This document shows, piece after piece, positions 57,301-64,000 of a stretch of 64,000 nucleotides of DNA. Origin of the DNA: Stenotrophomonas sp. MMGLT7 (GTDB taxonomy: Bacteria > Pseudomonadota > Gammaproteobacteria > Xanthomonadales > Xanthomonadaceae); contig NZ_JAJOZS010000007.1 of NCBI RefSeq assembly GCF_021168555.1, positions 1 through 64,000 on the forward strand. The letters run 5' to 3'. The position numbers and the translations under genes are program-made. How positions within the stretch are numbered: the stretch's first letter is position 1; each line of letters opens with the position of its first letter. The notes beneath the pieces are model-generated. The model searched no databases, was not told the origin of the DNA, and was given only the letters and a program-made list of their open reading frames with translations.

Positions 57301-57587
57301 GTCTTGGTACCCTCGCCCGGCTTGGTGATGGTGATGGTGTACGGACCACCCACGCGCAGACCGCGGGCGTTGTAGCGGCCGGCGGCATCGGTGGTTGCAC
57401 GGCTGACCGTGCCCGACTCGGCATGGGTGATGGTCACCTCGGCTCCCGCGACCGGCTGGCCGCCGGAAGTGGTCACTAGGCCACCGACACCGGCGGAGGT
57501 GCTCTGGGCGAAGACGGGAGCGGTGGCAAGCGCAGCCACAAGCCCAAGCGTCAGCTTGGACATCCGGATACGGCGTGGGTGGTTCAT
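54387..57587 (-). CDS. Oar-like TonB-dependent receptor with carboxypeptidase-regulatory-like domain
   Basis: The 1066-residue outer-membrane protein has a signal peptide (SKLTLGLVAALATAPVFAQ, residues 10-28). A carboxypeptidase-regulatory-like fold follows (about 33-115; VAGAEVTITHAESGTVSRAT), then a plug domain (about 130-260) and a large 22-strand barrel ending in LLTFKYEF. This is the Oar-like subgroup known from Myxococcus and xanthomonads, whose substrates are mostly unknown. It is monocistronic, with its own terminator. A Pho-box-like site lies 148 bp upstream of the ATG, suggesting phosphate-responsive expression. Confidence 0.92.
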   Translation of the reverse strand: MNHPRRIRMSKLTLGLVAALATAPVFAQSTSAGVGGLVTTSGGQPVAGAEVTITHAESGTVSRATTDAAGRYNARGLRVGGPYTITITKPGEGTKTEDGVYLNLNQVSTVNAALTGDVTTLETVTAVAAAGSSVFTSDNKGVGTSISGRQLELTPQGSRSLDDVARLDPRIMVTNQATGAISVAGVNNRYNRISVDGLSQGDPFGLNANGMPYTGSPISVDTIAAYDINVSDYDVSQDVVGAAVNAVTKSGTNEFHGSAYYVYKDAGSMVGSRDGEDYAAFDKDTTKGVTIGGPIVKDRLFFFGSYEEQKITNFGGAASSDGVTNGVVSQDEINEVIDIAKNVYGIQPGTYGALGVNLETKRYLGKIDWNINDYHRASLTYQETKETLPQPYDSNASSAILSTRWYTKESTTKNTALQLFSDWSDNFTTEAKFSYQKFDQIAGNAIDLPTINVTTANNSSGSGNGVRLGEDRNRHENAINTETWTGSVFGTYYAGDHTIKAGFDYQKNEALNLYGRDLHGVYIFNSIDDFRNGEYYSYTVRRPTDGYTEADTAATIKFSQWSPYIQDTWQVNDQLSLTYGVRANIPKADKAPPRNDGFEEAFGFPNDFKLGSSNKVILPRFSFNYSFDTPRYSQLRGGVGLFQSVPPFVWLANPYQNNGVTSTSFTTDDWANYPFSVDPYNQPVPDNLTATGAAQMDSIDPDFKLPTVWKVSLGYDAELPWYGLVGSVEIQHLKNKDGAYYKALNIGQAQGQLADGRDSYWCTLGGADNSANKNCGLNPRYQYNSTVLTNTDKGSSTAVTFSLDKPLANGWYGNISYTYTKATEVGSDASSQAWSSYQYVSRLNPNEEIAGTASREIRNSIKLSLGWEHAFFGDYKTSVTAFYNGHDGLPYTWIIDGDPNGDRIFQDPAYIPLVNDPIVSYVYGSNAATAEQIAAFNAFIESNPYLAAHRGSIAERNGDRSPWVNQLDVSFQQELPGFFKEHKSLIRLDIYNFLNMLNKDWGVTRNPGEFDTRYLASLSKVNADGSYVYDLSSNSPQQLSEYDFNSGYPSRVVSRWSALLTFKYEF

Positions 57588-57734
57588 TTGATAGCCTCGG
57601 TGCAGTTGGCGATGGCGGAAAACACACGCAGCCCAGGCACAGGAAGCCGAGCTGCGGCGAGCTTAGAGGTCCTTTGCCGGCGGCCGGTTACAGCCGCAAC
57701 GGTTAACGACAGGTTAACACGCTAAGGCGAAGTT

Positions 57735-57752
57735 GTGACGGTGTCATGACAT
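57735..57752 (-). promoter_or_regulatory. Pho-box-like site upstream of the Oar-like receptor
   Basis: The minus strand reads ATGTCAT-GACA-CCGTCAC. Compared with the PhoB consensus CTGTCAT-N4-CTGTCAC, 12 of 14 positions match and the 11-bp period is kept. Further downstream, GTTAACC is repeated with the same 11-bp period at 57701-57718. Confidence 0.4.
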
Positions 57753-57835
57753 TTATTTCGCGACGCACAAACAACCGGCACCATTGATTGCGTGCATTGC
57801 GTCACATGCCATCCGGCGACCTCTGCCGCCATGAA

Positions 57836-58435
57836 TCAGCCCGCGGCGGGCAACTGCAGATACGCACCGATGCCGTCCAGGAACATCTGCACCGAGATGG
57901 CCACCAGCAGCATGCCCATCAGCCGTTCCAGCGCCGAGAGCGCGCGGATCCCGAGCAGCTTGTAGAGCAGCGGGGCACAGGCCAGGATGGCCGCCGTCGC
58001 GCCCCAGGCGATCATCAGCGCCAGGCTCCAGTCGAGCAGCCGGTCCGGCTCGTTGCTGCCCATCAGCATGACCGCCGCCATGCCCGAGGGACCGGCCACC
58101 AGCGGCACCGCCAGCGGCACGATGAAGGGTTCGCCGTCCGGGATCTCGCCCATCACCCCTTCCGGGCGCGGGAAGATCATGCGGATGCCGATCAGGAACA
58201 GCACGATGCCGCCGGCGATGGAGACCGACTCCTCGCGTAGGTGCATCATGCTCAGGAACACCTTGCCGCACCAGAGGAAGCCCATCAGGACCGCCAGCGC
58301 GATCAACAGCTCGCGCGCCAGCACGATCCGCTGCCGTTTCGGCGTCAGCGGCTTGAGCACGCTCAGGAAGATCGGGATGTTGCCCAGCGGGTCCAGGATC
58401 AGGAACAGCAGCAGGGAGGCGGAAAGGATGGTCAT
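57836..58435 (-). CDS. MarC-family integral membrane protein
   Basis: The 199-residue protein has six predicted hydrophobic helices, with LLLFLILDPLGNIPIFLSVL at the N-terminus (residues about 8-27) and VPLAVPLVAGPSGMAAVML (about 108) as family signatures. The function of MarC/YchE/YhgN proteins is not established; multidrug resistance was originally claimed but not confirmed. The ATG at 58435 overlaps the stop of the preceding SDR by 4 bp and is preferred to an upstream ATG in frame. Confidence 0.93.
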   Translation of the reverse strand: MTILSASLLLFLILDPLGNIPIFLSVLKPLTPKRQRIVLARELLIALAVLMGFLWCGKVFLSMMHLREESVSIAGGIVLFLIGIRMIFPRPEGVMGEIPDGEPFIVPLAVPLVAGPSGMAAVMLMGSNEPDRLLDWSLALMIAWGATAAILACAPLLYKLLGIRALSALERLMGMLLVAISVQMFLDGIGAYLQLPAAG

Positions 58436-59175
58436 GCGGGGAAACTCCATATCCCGCCACGGCGCGACCGGCCGGCGGGCGACAGCAAGGTGACACAGGC
58501 GGCGGCATAGTCCGCCGGGTCGGCGGGCTCGCGCTCCTCGTGGGTGTAGGCACGGGCGCGCAGGGCGGTGCGCATCGGCCCGGGCTGCAGCGCGCTGACC
58601 CGAACCGGACTGCCGGCCAGTTCGGCATGCAGGCCGGACACCAGGGCCCGCAGGCCCGCCTGGGCTGCGCCGTAGCCGCCCCAGTAGGCGCCGTCGGTGC
58701 GCGCCGGATCGTCCAGCACGAACACCGCCGCGGAATCCTCCGCGCGGCGCAACAGCGGCAGGCAGGCCTGGGTCAGCCAGGCCCGGGCGGTCAGGTTGAC
58801 GTGCAGCGCACGCGCGAAGGCCGCCGGATCGGCCAGTTCCAGGGGGGAAAGCCCGGGGAAGTCCGCCGCGCAGTGCAGCAGGCCGTCGAGGCGGCCCAAT
58901 TCGGACTGCAGGTGCCCGGCAAGCTCCGCGTAGTCGTCCGCGGTCGCGCCCTCCATGTCCAGCGGATACAGCAGCGGCGCATGGCCGGTGGCGGCGACGC
59001 GGTCGTACAGGCGCTCCAGCCGCGCCTTGCGCCGGCCGAGCAGCACCGTGGTGGCGCCCGCCTCGGCGCAGGCCAGCGAGGCGGCGCTGCCCAGGCCGCC
59101 AGTCGCCCCCGCAACCAGCACGACGCGCCCCGCCAACGCGGACGCCGGCAGGTGCTGGTCCTGCGCCGGGGTCAC
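58432..59175 (-). CDS. YciK-like short-chain dehydrogenase with altered active site
   Basis: The 247-residue protein has the cofactor loop VVLVAGATGGLGSAASLACA (residues about 18-37) and HCAADF in place of the usual NNAG. The usual YxxxK is Y168-G-A-A-Q172, and the expected catalytic Ser position is Asp155 (FVLDDPAR). Both Lys and Ser are therefore missing. The start is GTG at 59175, overlapping the grxD stop (GTGA). It is coupled to grxD and marC. It may bind NAD(P) without classical SDR catalysis. Confidence 0.85.
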   Translation of the reverse strand: MTPAQDQHLPASALAGRVVLVAGATGGLGSAASLACAEAGATTVLLGRRKARLERLYDRVAATGHAPLLYPLDMEGATADDYAELAGHLQSELGRLDGLLHCAADFPGLSPLELADPAAFARALHVNLTARAWLTQACLPLLRRAEDSAAVFVLDDPARTDGAYWGGYGAAQAGLRALVSGLHAELAGSPVRVSALQPGPMRTALRARAYTHEEREPADPADYAAACVTLLSPAGRSRRGGIWSFPA

Positions 59176-59492
59176 TGCGCGCTGGCCTCGGCGACGATGC
59201 GCTTGAGTTCGCCAGACTCGAACAGTTCGAGGGTGATGTCGCAGCCGCCGATCAGCTCGCCGTGGATGAACAGCTGCGGGAAGGTCGGCCAGTTGGAATA
59301 GCGCGGGAGGTTGGCGCGCACTTCCGGCTCCTCCAGCACGTTCACCGTGTGCAGTTGGGTGGCCCCCGCCGCCAGCAACGCCTGCACCGCCCGGCTGGAA
59401 TAGCCGCACATCGGGTACTGCGGGGTTCCTTTCATGAACAGTACGAGGGGGTGGCGTTCGACTTCGGCCTGGATATGTTCCATCACCGGCAT
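59172..59492 (-). CDS. grxD: Monothiol glutaredoxin, Grx4 family
   Basis: GrxD binds and transfers [2Fe-2S] clusters as a glutathione-ligated dimer. The 106-residue protein has VLFMKGTPQYPMCGYSSRAV (residues about 17-36), where CGYS replaces the usual CGFS. NWPTFPQLFIHGELIGGCDI provides the glutathione-binding TFP and GG motifs. The ATG at 59492 follows AGGAGAA. It overlaps the SDR gene and is divergent from sod. Confidence 0.96.
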   Translation of the reverse strand: MPVMEHIQAEVERHPLVLFMKGTPQYPMCGYSSRAVQALLAAGATQLHTVNVLEEPEVRANLPRYSNWPTFPQLFIHGELIGGCDITLELFESGELKRIVAEASAQ

Positions 59493-59614
59493 GGGGTTCT
59501 CCTGCAAGGGCAGCGGAAGGCGGGACCGTCCTGGTCGGATAGACTTCCGCATCTGCCAATATTGTAAGGCCTGCGCAGCGCCTGCCGCTGCCCGCCGGCC
59601 CAGCCGACTCCACG

Positions 59615-60196
59615 ATGCCCATCGAACTCCCGGACCTGCCCTACTCGCGCACTGCGCTCGAACCGGCCATCTCAGGCCAGACCGTCGATCTGCACCACGG
59701 CGTGCACCAGCGCGCCTATGTCGACGCCCTCAACAACCGCGTCCAGGGCACCGAACTGGCCGAACTGCCGCTGGAGGAGATCGTGCGCAAGGCACAGGGC
59801 ACGCTGTTCGAACTGGCGGCCCTGGCCTGGAACCACGATTTCTACTGGCGCAGCATGCGCTCCCGCGGCGGCGGCGAACCGGGCGGCGCGCTGGGCGAGG
59901 CGATCGCCCGCGGCTTCGGCGACTTCGCCCATTTCAAGGACGAGTTCACCCGTGCCGCGCTGGGCCTGTTCGGTCCGGGCTGGATCTGGCTGGTGCAGCG
60001 CCCGGGCGGCGCGCTGGCGGTGGTGGCCACCCGCGGCGCCACCACCCCGCTGACCGGTGGCGACACCCCGCTGCTGGTCTGCGATGTCTGGGAGCACGCC
60101 TACTACCTTGACCACCAGGACGACCGCGGCCAGTACCTGCAGGGCTTCTGGAAGCAGGTGAACTGGGACTTCGCGACGTCCAACCTGCGGGACTGA
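59615..60196 (+). CDS. Fe/Mn-family superoxide dismutase, atypical second sphere
   Basis: The 193-residue cytoplasmic enzyme follows the SodB pattern: ELPDLPYSRTALEPAIS at the start, and metal ligands His27 (DLHHGVHQ), His74 (AWNHDFYW), Asp157 and His161 (CDVWEHAYY). The gateway Tyr35 is present. The outer-sphere glutamine, Gln69 in E. coli SodB, is Leu70 here, and the alternative MnSOD glutamine position is Ala142. The residue two before the ligand Asp is Val155. It should bind metal, but tuning and metal preference are uncertain. It is divergent from grxD. Confidence 0.9.
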   Translation: MPIELPDLPYSRTALEPAISGQTVDLHHGVHQRAYVDALNNRVQGTELAELPLEEIVRKAQGTLFELAALAWNHDFYWRSMRSRGGGEPGGALGEAIARGFGDFAHFKDEFTRAALGLFGPGWIWLVQRPGGALAVVATRGATTPLTGGDTPLLVCDVWEHAYYLDHQDDRGQYLQGFWKQVNWDFATSNLRD

Positions 60197-60773
60197 GCGT
60201 CCAGGCCCTGTTCGCGCCGGATGCGGGGGCGCCGGATGGCGGCAGGGAAATCCGTAGCCAAGGTAAGTGCACCCGGGTACTCGGCCAGCCCGGGGGCGTT
60301 TCGCCTAGGGAAGGTCGACATCGATACCCGCGACGGCTACGGCGCGCGCGGCACGCTGACCATCCGGCTCGATACGCTCTTCGGCGGCGCAGCCGCGTGG
60401 CGGCTTGAGCAAACCGCCGTCGCTGCACGACCTGCCCAACCATAGCGCGCTGCAACCCACGTCCGGATCCGACGCGGGCGATACCAACGCCTTGCTCGAT
60501 GGCCGCGGCGCACAATCACCGAGAGGCGGTGACAATGGTCGCAGGGGCCAGGAACGAGGCCAACGGCTGAACAAGCGCTGGAACAGGCCAATCCACCCGC
60601 GGGGGCGCGCCGGGCTGAGTCTGGTGCGGTGGTGCGACGGACCGCACAGGCCGCGCCCGAGCGGGCGCAGGCCTAGCGTCGCGCACCGTTCGCATCGCGA
60701 CCGCGACAATCGCGGTCGCCTCCGGTAACACGCAGGACGCCGCCGCGCTCGGCGGCCGCGTCCTGCGACCGGT
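60197..60773. other. Intergenic region without recognised gene
   Basis: The 577 bp between sod and the secreted protein gene contain several overlapping open frames of arginine/alanine-rich composition, typical of random GC-rich sequence. A large hairpin at 60731-60767 (CGCAGGACGC with GCGTCCTGCG and an inner CGCCG/CGGCG stem) could end the minus-strand gene, but no T-tract follows. Confidence 0.45.
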
Positions 60774-61256
60774 TTACTGGCAGACGTACTCGCGCGCCAA
60801 CTCGATGGTGTCCACGTCGAGCTCTTCGTACTGGATCTCGACGGTTTCCACGCTGGTCGAAGTGACCACCGCGCGCGCGCCGACGCTGCACGCGGCCGGC
60901 AGCCCGCCGGCGTAGGCTTGCCCGTTGATCGCATACGCCAGGCCGTAGCAGGCCGAGCCGAGCTGGTGCGGATTGTGGTTGCAGGCCATGAGCTGCTCGT
61001 TGGCCTGTCCGCTGGAGGCGCTGTAGTTGGCCGTCCAGCCGCTGGCCGCATCGTTGGGGCAGCTGCCCGGATAACCCGGGATCGGCGCAGCACCGGCGTT
61101 GCAGGTGTGTTGGATGAAGCTGCCGAAGAAGCTGTTTTTGAGGTACGCGGTGCGGCCGCTCTCGACCCATTGCGCGGCGGCGGCGTCTTGGGCGAAGGCG
61201 GACAGGCCGAGCAGGCACAGCGCAGCTGCGGCGAGCGGTTTCGATCCTTTCAACAT
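60774..61256 (-). CDS. Small secreted protein with six mature cysteines, unknown function
   Basis: The 160-residue precursor has a clear signal peptide (LAAAALCLLGLSAFAQDAAA, residues 8-27). The mature part has Cys at 52, 66, 92, 103, 123 and 159, consistent with three disulfides. Its C-terminal third is acidic (VETVEIQYEELDVDTIELA) and predicted beta-rich. I recognise no family. It is divergent from the nine-cysteine peptide gene, with 312 bp between starts, in an accessory pocket between sod and purK. Confidence 0.7.
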   Translation of the reverse strand: MLKGSKPLAAAALCLLGLSAFAQDAAAAQWVESGRTAYLKNSFFGSFIQHTCNAGAAPIPGYPGSCPNDAASGWTANYSASSGQANEQLMACNHNPHQLGSACYGLAYAINGQAYAGGLPAACSVGARAVVTSTSVETVEIQYEELDVDTIELAREYVCQ

Positions 61257-61568
61257 GACTGTCGTCCTCGGAAGTGGCGGGGTGTCGCGTCGGAGCGTTC
61301 GCGCATAGTTCGCGCGGCGCGGATTGAGGCGGGCGCGCAGCGGCGCCGCACATTGCAGCGCGTGCGGACAGCATCGCAAAGGCCCGCGCGACCGCCGCGG
61401 CCATGATCGGCCAGCGGCGATGGAGGCGCAAGCCGAGCGGCGTGCGAACGACTGGAAAAGCTGACAGTCGAACGTACGTCGGCGTGAAACATACAGGCGA
61501 TGACTCGTTACGGCCGCGAGCGCGGTGCTGGCGTGCGCTGGCCCGGTCCTGGACCTCCGAGAGAGATC
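61257..61568. other. Intergenic region between the two secreted-protein genes
   Basis: The 312 bp presumably hold the divergent promoters of the two small secreted-protein genes. I see no repeat, RNA gene or protein-like frame. Confidence 0.4.
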
Positions 61569-61778
61569 ATGACCCATACCACCCGTTGGCTGGCGCTGTG
61601 CGCGTTCGCGTTCGGAATGAGCTTCGCGTCGGTCGCGTTCGCCGCCTGCACCAGCCGTTGCTTCGAAACCTGCAAGGACTACGCCATCGCCAACTGCCTG
61701 GCCGGCGGCGGCGATCGCTGCTACACCGACGCGACTTGCGCGCGCTGCTACCGACAATGCGGCTGCGTCATTCCCTGA
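61569..61778 (+). CDS. Secreted cysteine-rich peptide (nine cysteines)
   Basis: The 69-residue precursor has a signal peptide (WLALCAFAFGMSFASVAFA, residues 7-25). The mature peptide of about 44 residues has Cys at 27, 31, 35, 43, 51, 57, 60, 64 and 66. The pattern C-x3-C-x3-C, later C-x3-C-x-C, and a GGGDRC turn recalls disulfide-stabilised defensin-like or hairpinin-like peptides. No family is recognised with confidence. The ATG at 61569 is preferred to an upstream in-frame ATG because the signal peptide begins there. It may be a toxin, antimicrobial or metal-binding peptide. Confidence 0.65.
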   Translation: MTHTTRWLALCAFAFGMSFASVAFAACTSRCFETCKDYAIANCLAGGGDRCYTDATCARCYRQCGCVIP

Positions 61779-61831
61779 TCGAGCATCGCCGCGGCCGCGA
61801 CGCCCCATCCGCACCAATGCTCTCAACTTGC

Positions 61832-62144
61832 GAAAGGTCTAAGAACTCCATCTGACTCTGCCACAATCGCCCCCCACGGAATGACGACGATGCAGCTTTC
61901 CTTCGGCGACGCAGAGTGCAACGGCAAGCGTAAGCGAACGCGTCGGGAGGTGTTTCTGGACGAGATGGATCTGTCTGGACGAGATGGATCTGGTGGTGCC
62001 GTGGAAGGACCTGCGGTCGAGGTGCGCCTGTAATCCGGGCAATCCTCAGGGAATACGTCGGAAACGGCGAAAAATCGAAGGTGTGAACGCTGCCGGCCTG
62101 ACCGATGTAGCCTGCTACATCCGACAGCGTTACTCAGACCTTCC
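61832..62144 (+). mobile_element. Internally deleted IS5-family element
   Basis: The left end GAAAGGTCTAAGAACTCC (61832-61849) and the right end, read inward on the minus strand as GGAAGGTCTGAGTAACGC (62144-62127), agree at most positions, including AAGGTCT. Between them lies only the N-terminus of an IS5-type transposase, so about 1 kb of a typical element is missing. It is a MITE-sized relic. A hairpin GATGTAG-CCTG-CTACATC lies near the right end (62104-62121). Confidence 0.7.
61881..62033 (+). pseudogene. IS5-family transposase N-terminal fragment with frameshift
   Basis: The frame encodes MTTMQLSFGDAECNGKRKRT and RREVFLDEMDL, the typical IS5-family start. A perfect 19-bp tandem duplication (61955-61973 and 61974-61992, TCTGGACGAGATGGATCTG) then shifts the frame to an early stop. 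Removing one copy restores DLVVPWKDL, the next conserved block, after which homology ends. Confidence 0.85.
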
Positions 62145-62230
62145 TTGGCCGGGCCACGCGGTCCGGCCAACGCGTCGGGGCCATGCCCGGAAATCCAGGC
62201 ACCGGGCGCGTAGGCCGCGTGGTACCCGAC

Positions 62231-63388
62231 CTACGATGACGCCCCGGGGCTGCGCAGCAGTTCCACCACCGGCCGCACCTGTTCCTCGCGCCCCAGCGCC
62301 CCCCCTGCCCGTTCCAGCGCCGTCGCCAGCGCTGCGGCGGTATCGTCGCGCAGGGTCGCGTGGCCGACCTTGCGGCCTTCGCGCGGCTGCTTGCCGTAGT
62401 CGTGCCAGTGGCCGGCGGGTTCGCGCAAAATCGCGTCCGCCTCGGGCATGTGCCCCAGCCAGTTGAGCATGCAGGCGTGGCCGAGCATGCGGGTGGACCC
62501 CAGCGGCAGGCCGGCCACGGCGCGCAGGTGGTTCTCGAACTGCGAGGTCTCCGCGCCCTCGATGGTCCAGTGGCCCGAGTTGTGCACCCGTGGCGCCATC
62601 TCGTTGGCCAGCAGCCGGCCTTCGCGGCAAAACAGCTCCAGGGCGAAGACCCCGACGTAGTCCAGGTGCTCGGCCAGGCGGCGGGCATGGGCGATCGCGG
62701 CCTGCTGCACCGCCTCCGGCTCGCCGGCCGGCGCCAGGCTCGCCGACAGCACGCCGTCCACGTGCCAGTTGCGGGTCAGCGGCCAGGCGCGGAACTCGCC
62801 GTCGCGCGCGCGCACCGCCACCACGCTCAGTTCGTAGTCGAACGGGACGAATGCCTCGGCGATCAGGCCGGTCCTGGACGCCTGCGCGCCCAGGGCTTCC
62901 CAGGCGGCATCGGCATCGGCCGGCGACTTGATGCGGAACTGGCCCTTGCCGTCGTAGCCGAAGCGGCGCGTCTTGACGATGCATGGGGTGCCGACCCGGG
63001 CCAGCGCCGCGTCGAGCCCGGCACGGTCGTCGAAGGCGGCGAAATCGGGCACGGGAATGCCGAGTTCGCGCAGCAGCGTCTTTTCCGACAGGCGGTCCTG
63101 CGCCACCGCCAGGGCGGCGGGGTCCGGGTGCACCGGCACGCGCGCGGCCAGCCACTGCGCGCTCTCGGCCGGCACGTTCTCGAAATCGAACGTGGCCACG
63201 TCCACCCGTGCGGCGAACTCGGCCAGGATCGCCTCGTCGCGGTAATCGCCCACCAGCAGCGGCGCCACCTGCCCGGCGCAGGCGTCGTGCGACGGGTCCA
63301 GCACCAGGAACCGCAGCCCCAGCGGCGCTCCGGCCAGGGCCAGCATGCGGGCCAGCTGCCCGCCCCCGAGGATGCCGACGGTGATCAT
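62231..63388 (-). CDS. purK: N5-carboxyaminoimidazole ribonucleotide synthase
   Basis: PurK makes N5-CAIR from AIR, ATP and bicarbonate in purine synthesis. The 385-residue ATP-grasp protein has the N-terminal [20 protein letters not shown] (residues 4-23) and [16 protein letters not shown] (about 142). It also has the catalytic [20 protein letters not shown] region (about 265). The ATG at 63388 overlaps the purE stop by 4 bp. The IS5 relic ends 87 bp beyond its 3' end. Confidence 0.96.
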   Translation of the reverse strand: MITVGILGGGQLARMLALAGAPLGLRFLVLDPSHDACAGQVAPLLVGDYRDEAILAEFAARVDVATFDFENVPAESAQWLAARVPVHPDPAALAVAQDRLSEKTLLRELGIPVPDFAAFDDRAGLDAALARVGTPCIVKTRRFGYDGKGQFRIKSPADADAAWEALGAQASRTGLIAEAFVPFDYELSVVAVRARDGEFRAWPLTRNWHVDGVLSASLAPAGEPEAVQQAAIAHARRLAEHLDYVGVFALELFCREGRLLANEMAPRVHNSGHWTIEGAETSQFENHLRAVAGLPLGSTRMLGHACMLNWLGHMPEADAILREPAGHWHDYGKQPREGRKVGHATLRDDTAAALATALERAGGALGREEQVRPVVELLRSPGASS

Positions 63389-63888
63389 GAACGCGGATCG
63401 TCCGCGGCCATCACGTCGTCGGTCTGCCGCTGCCTGAACTGGGCCAGCGCCTCGCCGACCCGCGGGTTCTCGGCCGCCAGCATCGCCGCGGCGAACAGCG
63501 CGGCATTGGCGGCGCCGGCATTGCCGATGGCGAAGGTCGCCACCGGCACCCCGGCCGGCATCTGCACGATCGACAGCAGCGAATCCAGCCCGTTCAACGC
63601 CCGCGACTGCACCGGCACGCCCAGCACCGGCACCGCGGTCTTGGCCGCCAGCATGCCCGGCAGGTGCGCAGCGCCGCCGGCGCCGGCCACGATCGCGCGC
63701 AGGCCGCGCCCGGCGGCGGCCTCGGCATAGGAGAACAGCACGTCCGGCGTACGGTGTGCCGATACCACTTTCACTTCGTAGGGCACGCCGAGTGCATCGA
63801 GCTTGAGCGCGGCATGCTGCAGGGTCTCCCAGTCCGAGCGGGAGCCCATCACGATGCCGACGAGCGGCGCGGGTTGGTTGGAGGTCAT
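63385..63888 (-). CDS. purE: N5-carboxyaminoimidazole ribonucleotide mutase
   Basis: PurE converts N5-CAIR to CAIR. The 167-residue protein carries [20 protein letters not shown] (residues about 9-28), VVSAHRTPD (about 39) and [20 protein letters not shown] (about 68), all class I PurE signatures. It is the first gene of a purE-purK pair and divergent from the Trm112-like gene. Confidence 0.97.
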   Translation of the reverse strand: MTSNQPAPLVGIVMGSRSDWETLQHAALKLDALGVPYEVKVVSAHRTPDVLFSYAEAAAGRGLRAIVAGAGGAAHLPGMLAAKTAVPVLGVPVQSRALNGLDSLLSIVQMPAGVPVATFAIGNAGAANAALFAAAMLAAENPRVGEALAQFRQRQTDDVMAADDPRS

Positions 63889-63946
63889 GGCCGTCCCCGG
63901 TATTAAAGACGTATTCTAGCCATCCTCCACGCAAGACGAAGACCGG

Positions 63947-64000
63947 ATGGACCGCAAACTGCTCGACCTGCTGTGCTCGCCCGATACCCGCCAACCCTTG
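63947..64000 (+). CDS. Trm112-family protein, N-terminal fragment (runs off window)
   Basis: The last 54 bases open a frame MDRKLLDLLCSPDTRQPL, which matches the N-terminus of small zinc-ribbon-like Trm112/YcaR proteins. The gene continues beyond the window, so only 18 residues are visible. The promoter region is shared with divergent purE. Confidence 0.7.
   Translation, partial: MDRKLLDLLCSPDTRQPL

Noticed and set aside
54642-57479. 945-residue open frame on the plus strand
   Set aside because: It is antisense to the TonB-dependent receptor; composition mirrors the codon bias of the real gene.
60221-60445. 74-residue plus-strand frame after sod
   Set aside because: No ribosome-binding site, no family resemblance, and overlapping equally long frames on the other strand suggest GC-rich noise.

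Overview
The window is high-GC proteobacterial DNA that reads as chromosome of a Xanthomonadaceae/Lysobacteraceae gammaproteobacterium. Support comes from the linkages comEC-exbB-exbD-msbA-lpxK, kdsB-LMW phosphatase-NHL protein-uvrC-pgsA-tRNA-Gly, yfgM-bamB-der, and fimT-pilVWXY1E, from the GGGATTCGGGATT-type and GTAGGAGCGACTTCAGTCGCG-type intergenic repeats, and from an Oar-like TonB-dependent receptor. The genus cannot be fixed from this sequence alone.

Layout: 1-2260 holds a MoxR ATPase tail, a secreted PI-PLC-like protein and tRNA-Gly. 2297-13893 is one long minus-strand run, often with 4-bp start/stop overlaps, covering DNA uptake (comEC), a TolQR/ExbBD-type pair, lipid A export and synthesis (msbA, lpxK), Kdo activation (kdsB), a phosphatase, a thioredoxin-like NHL protein, uvrC and pgsA. 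14231-17060 is an operator-TetR-DJ-1-aldehyde dehydrogenase electrophile-response operon. 17211-23720 is a visibly lower-GC genomic island at the 3' end of guaA. It has guaA-end-like core repeats at both ends, CTATCGCCG-type repeats near both ends, a dead P4-type integrase fragment, a LysR gene with its middle deleted, and a cargo rich in redox/electrophile functions (RidA, NmrA with HxlR, quinone oxidoreductase) plus a CPBP protease and a methyltransferase.

23715-29879 carries guaA, guaB, folD and a divergent SDR/LysR pair. 29910-36681 is der-bamB-yfgM-rodZ-pilF-rlmN-ndk (outer membrane assembly, cell shape, pilus assembly, ribosome methylation). 36864-41312 is a fatty acid beta-oxidation locus: a PsrA-like TetR with a PsrA-type operator, then a FadN-type fusion and a thiolase. 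tRNA-Val, uvrB, a lone FimT-like pilin and tRNA-Asn follow.

44894-52867 is the minor pilin operon (fimT-pilV-pilW-pilX-pilY1-pilE), divergent from an AlgZ/FimS-type histidine kinase. A perfect inverted pair of CCGTTCG half-sites, the known AlgR core, lies between them, but no response regulator gene adjoins. The rest holds ppnN, the Oar-like receptor with a Pho-box-like site, marC, a catalytically degenerate SDR, grxD, an Fe/Mn superoxide dismutase lacking its outer-sphere Gln, two unidentified small secreted cysteine proteins, a decayed IS5-family element, purK-purE and the start of a Trm112-family gene.

The points most worth checking are the guaA island, the AlgR-like sites beside an orphan kinase, the nine-cysteine secreted peptide, and several proteins whose expected catalytic residues are missing.
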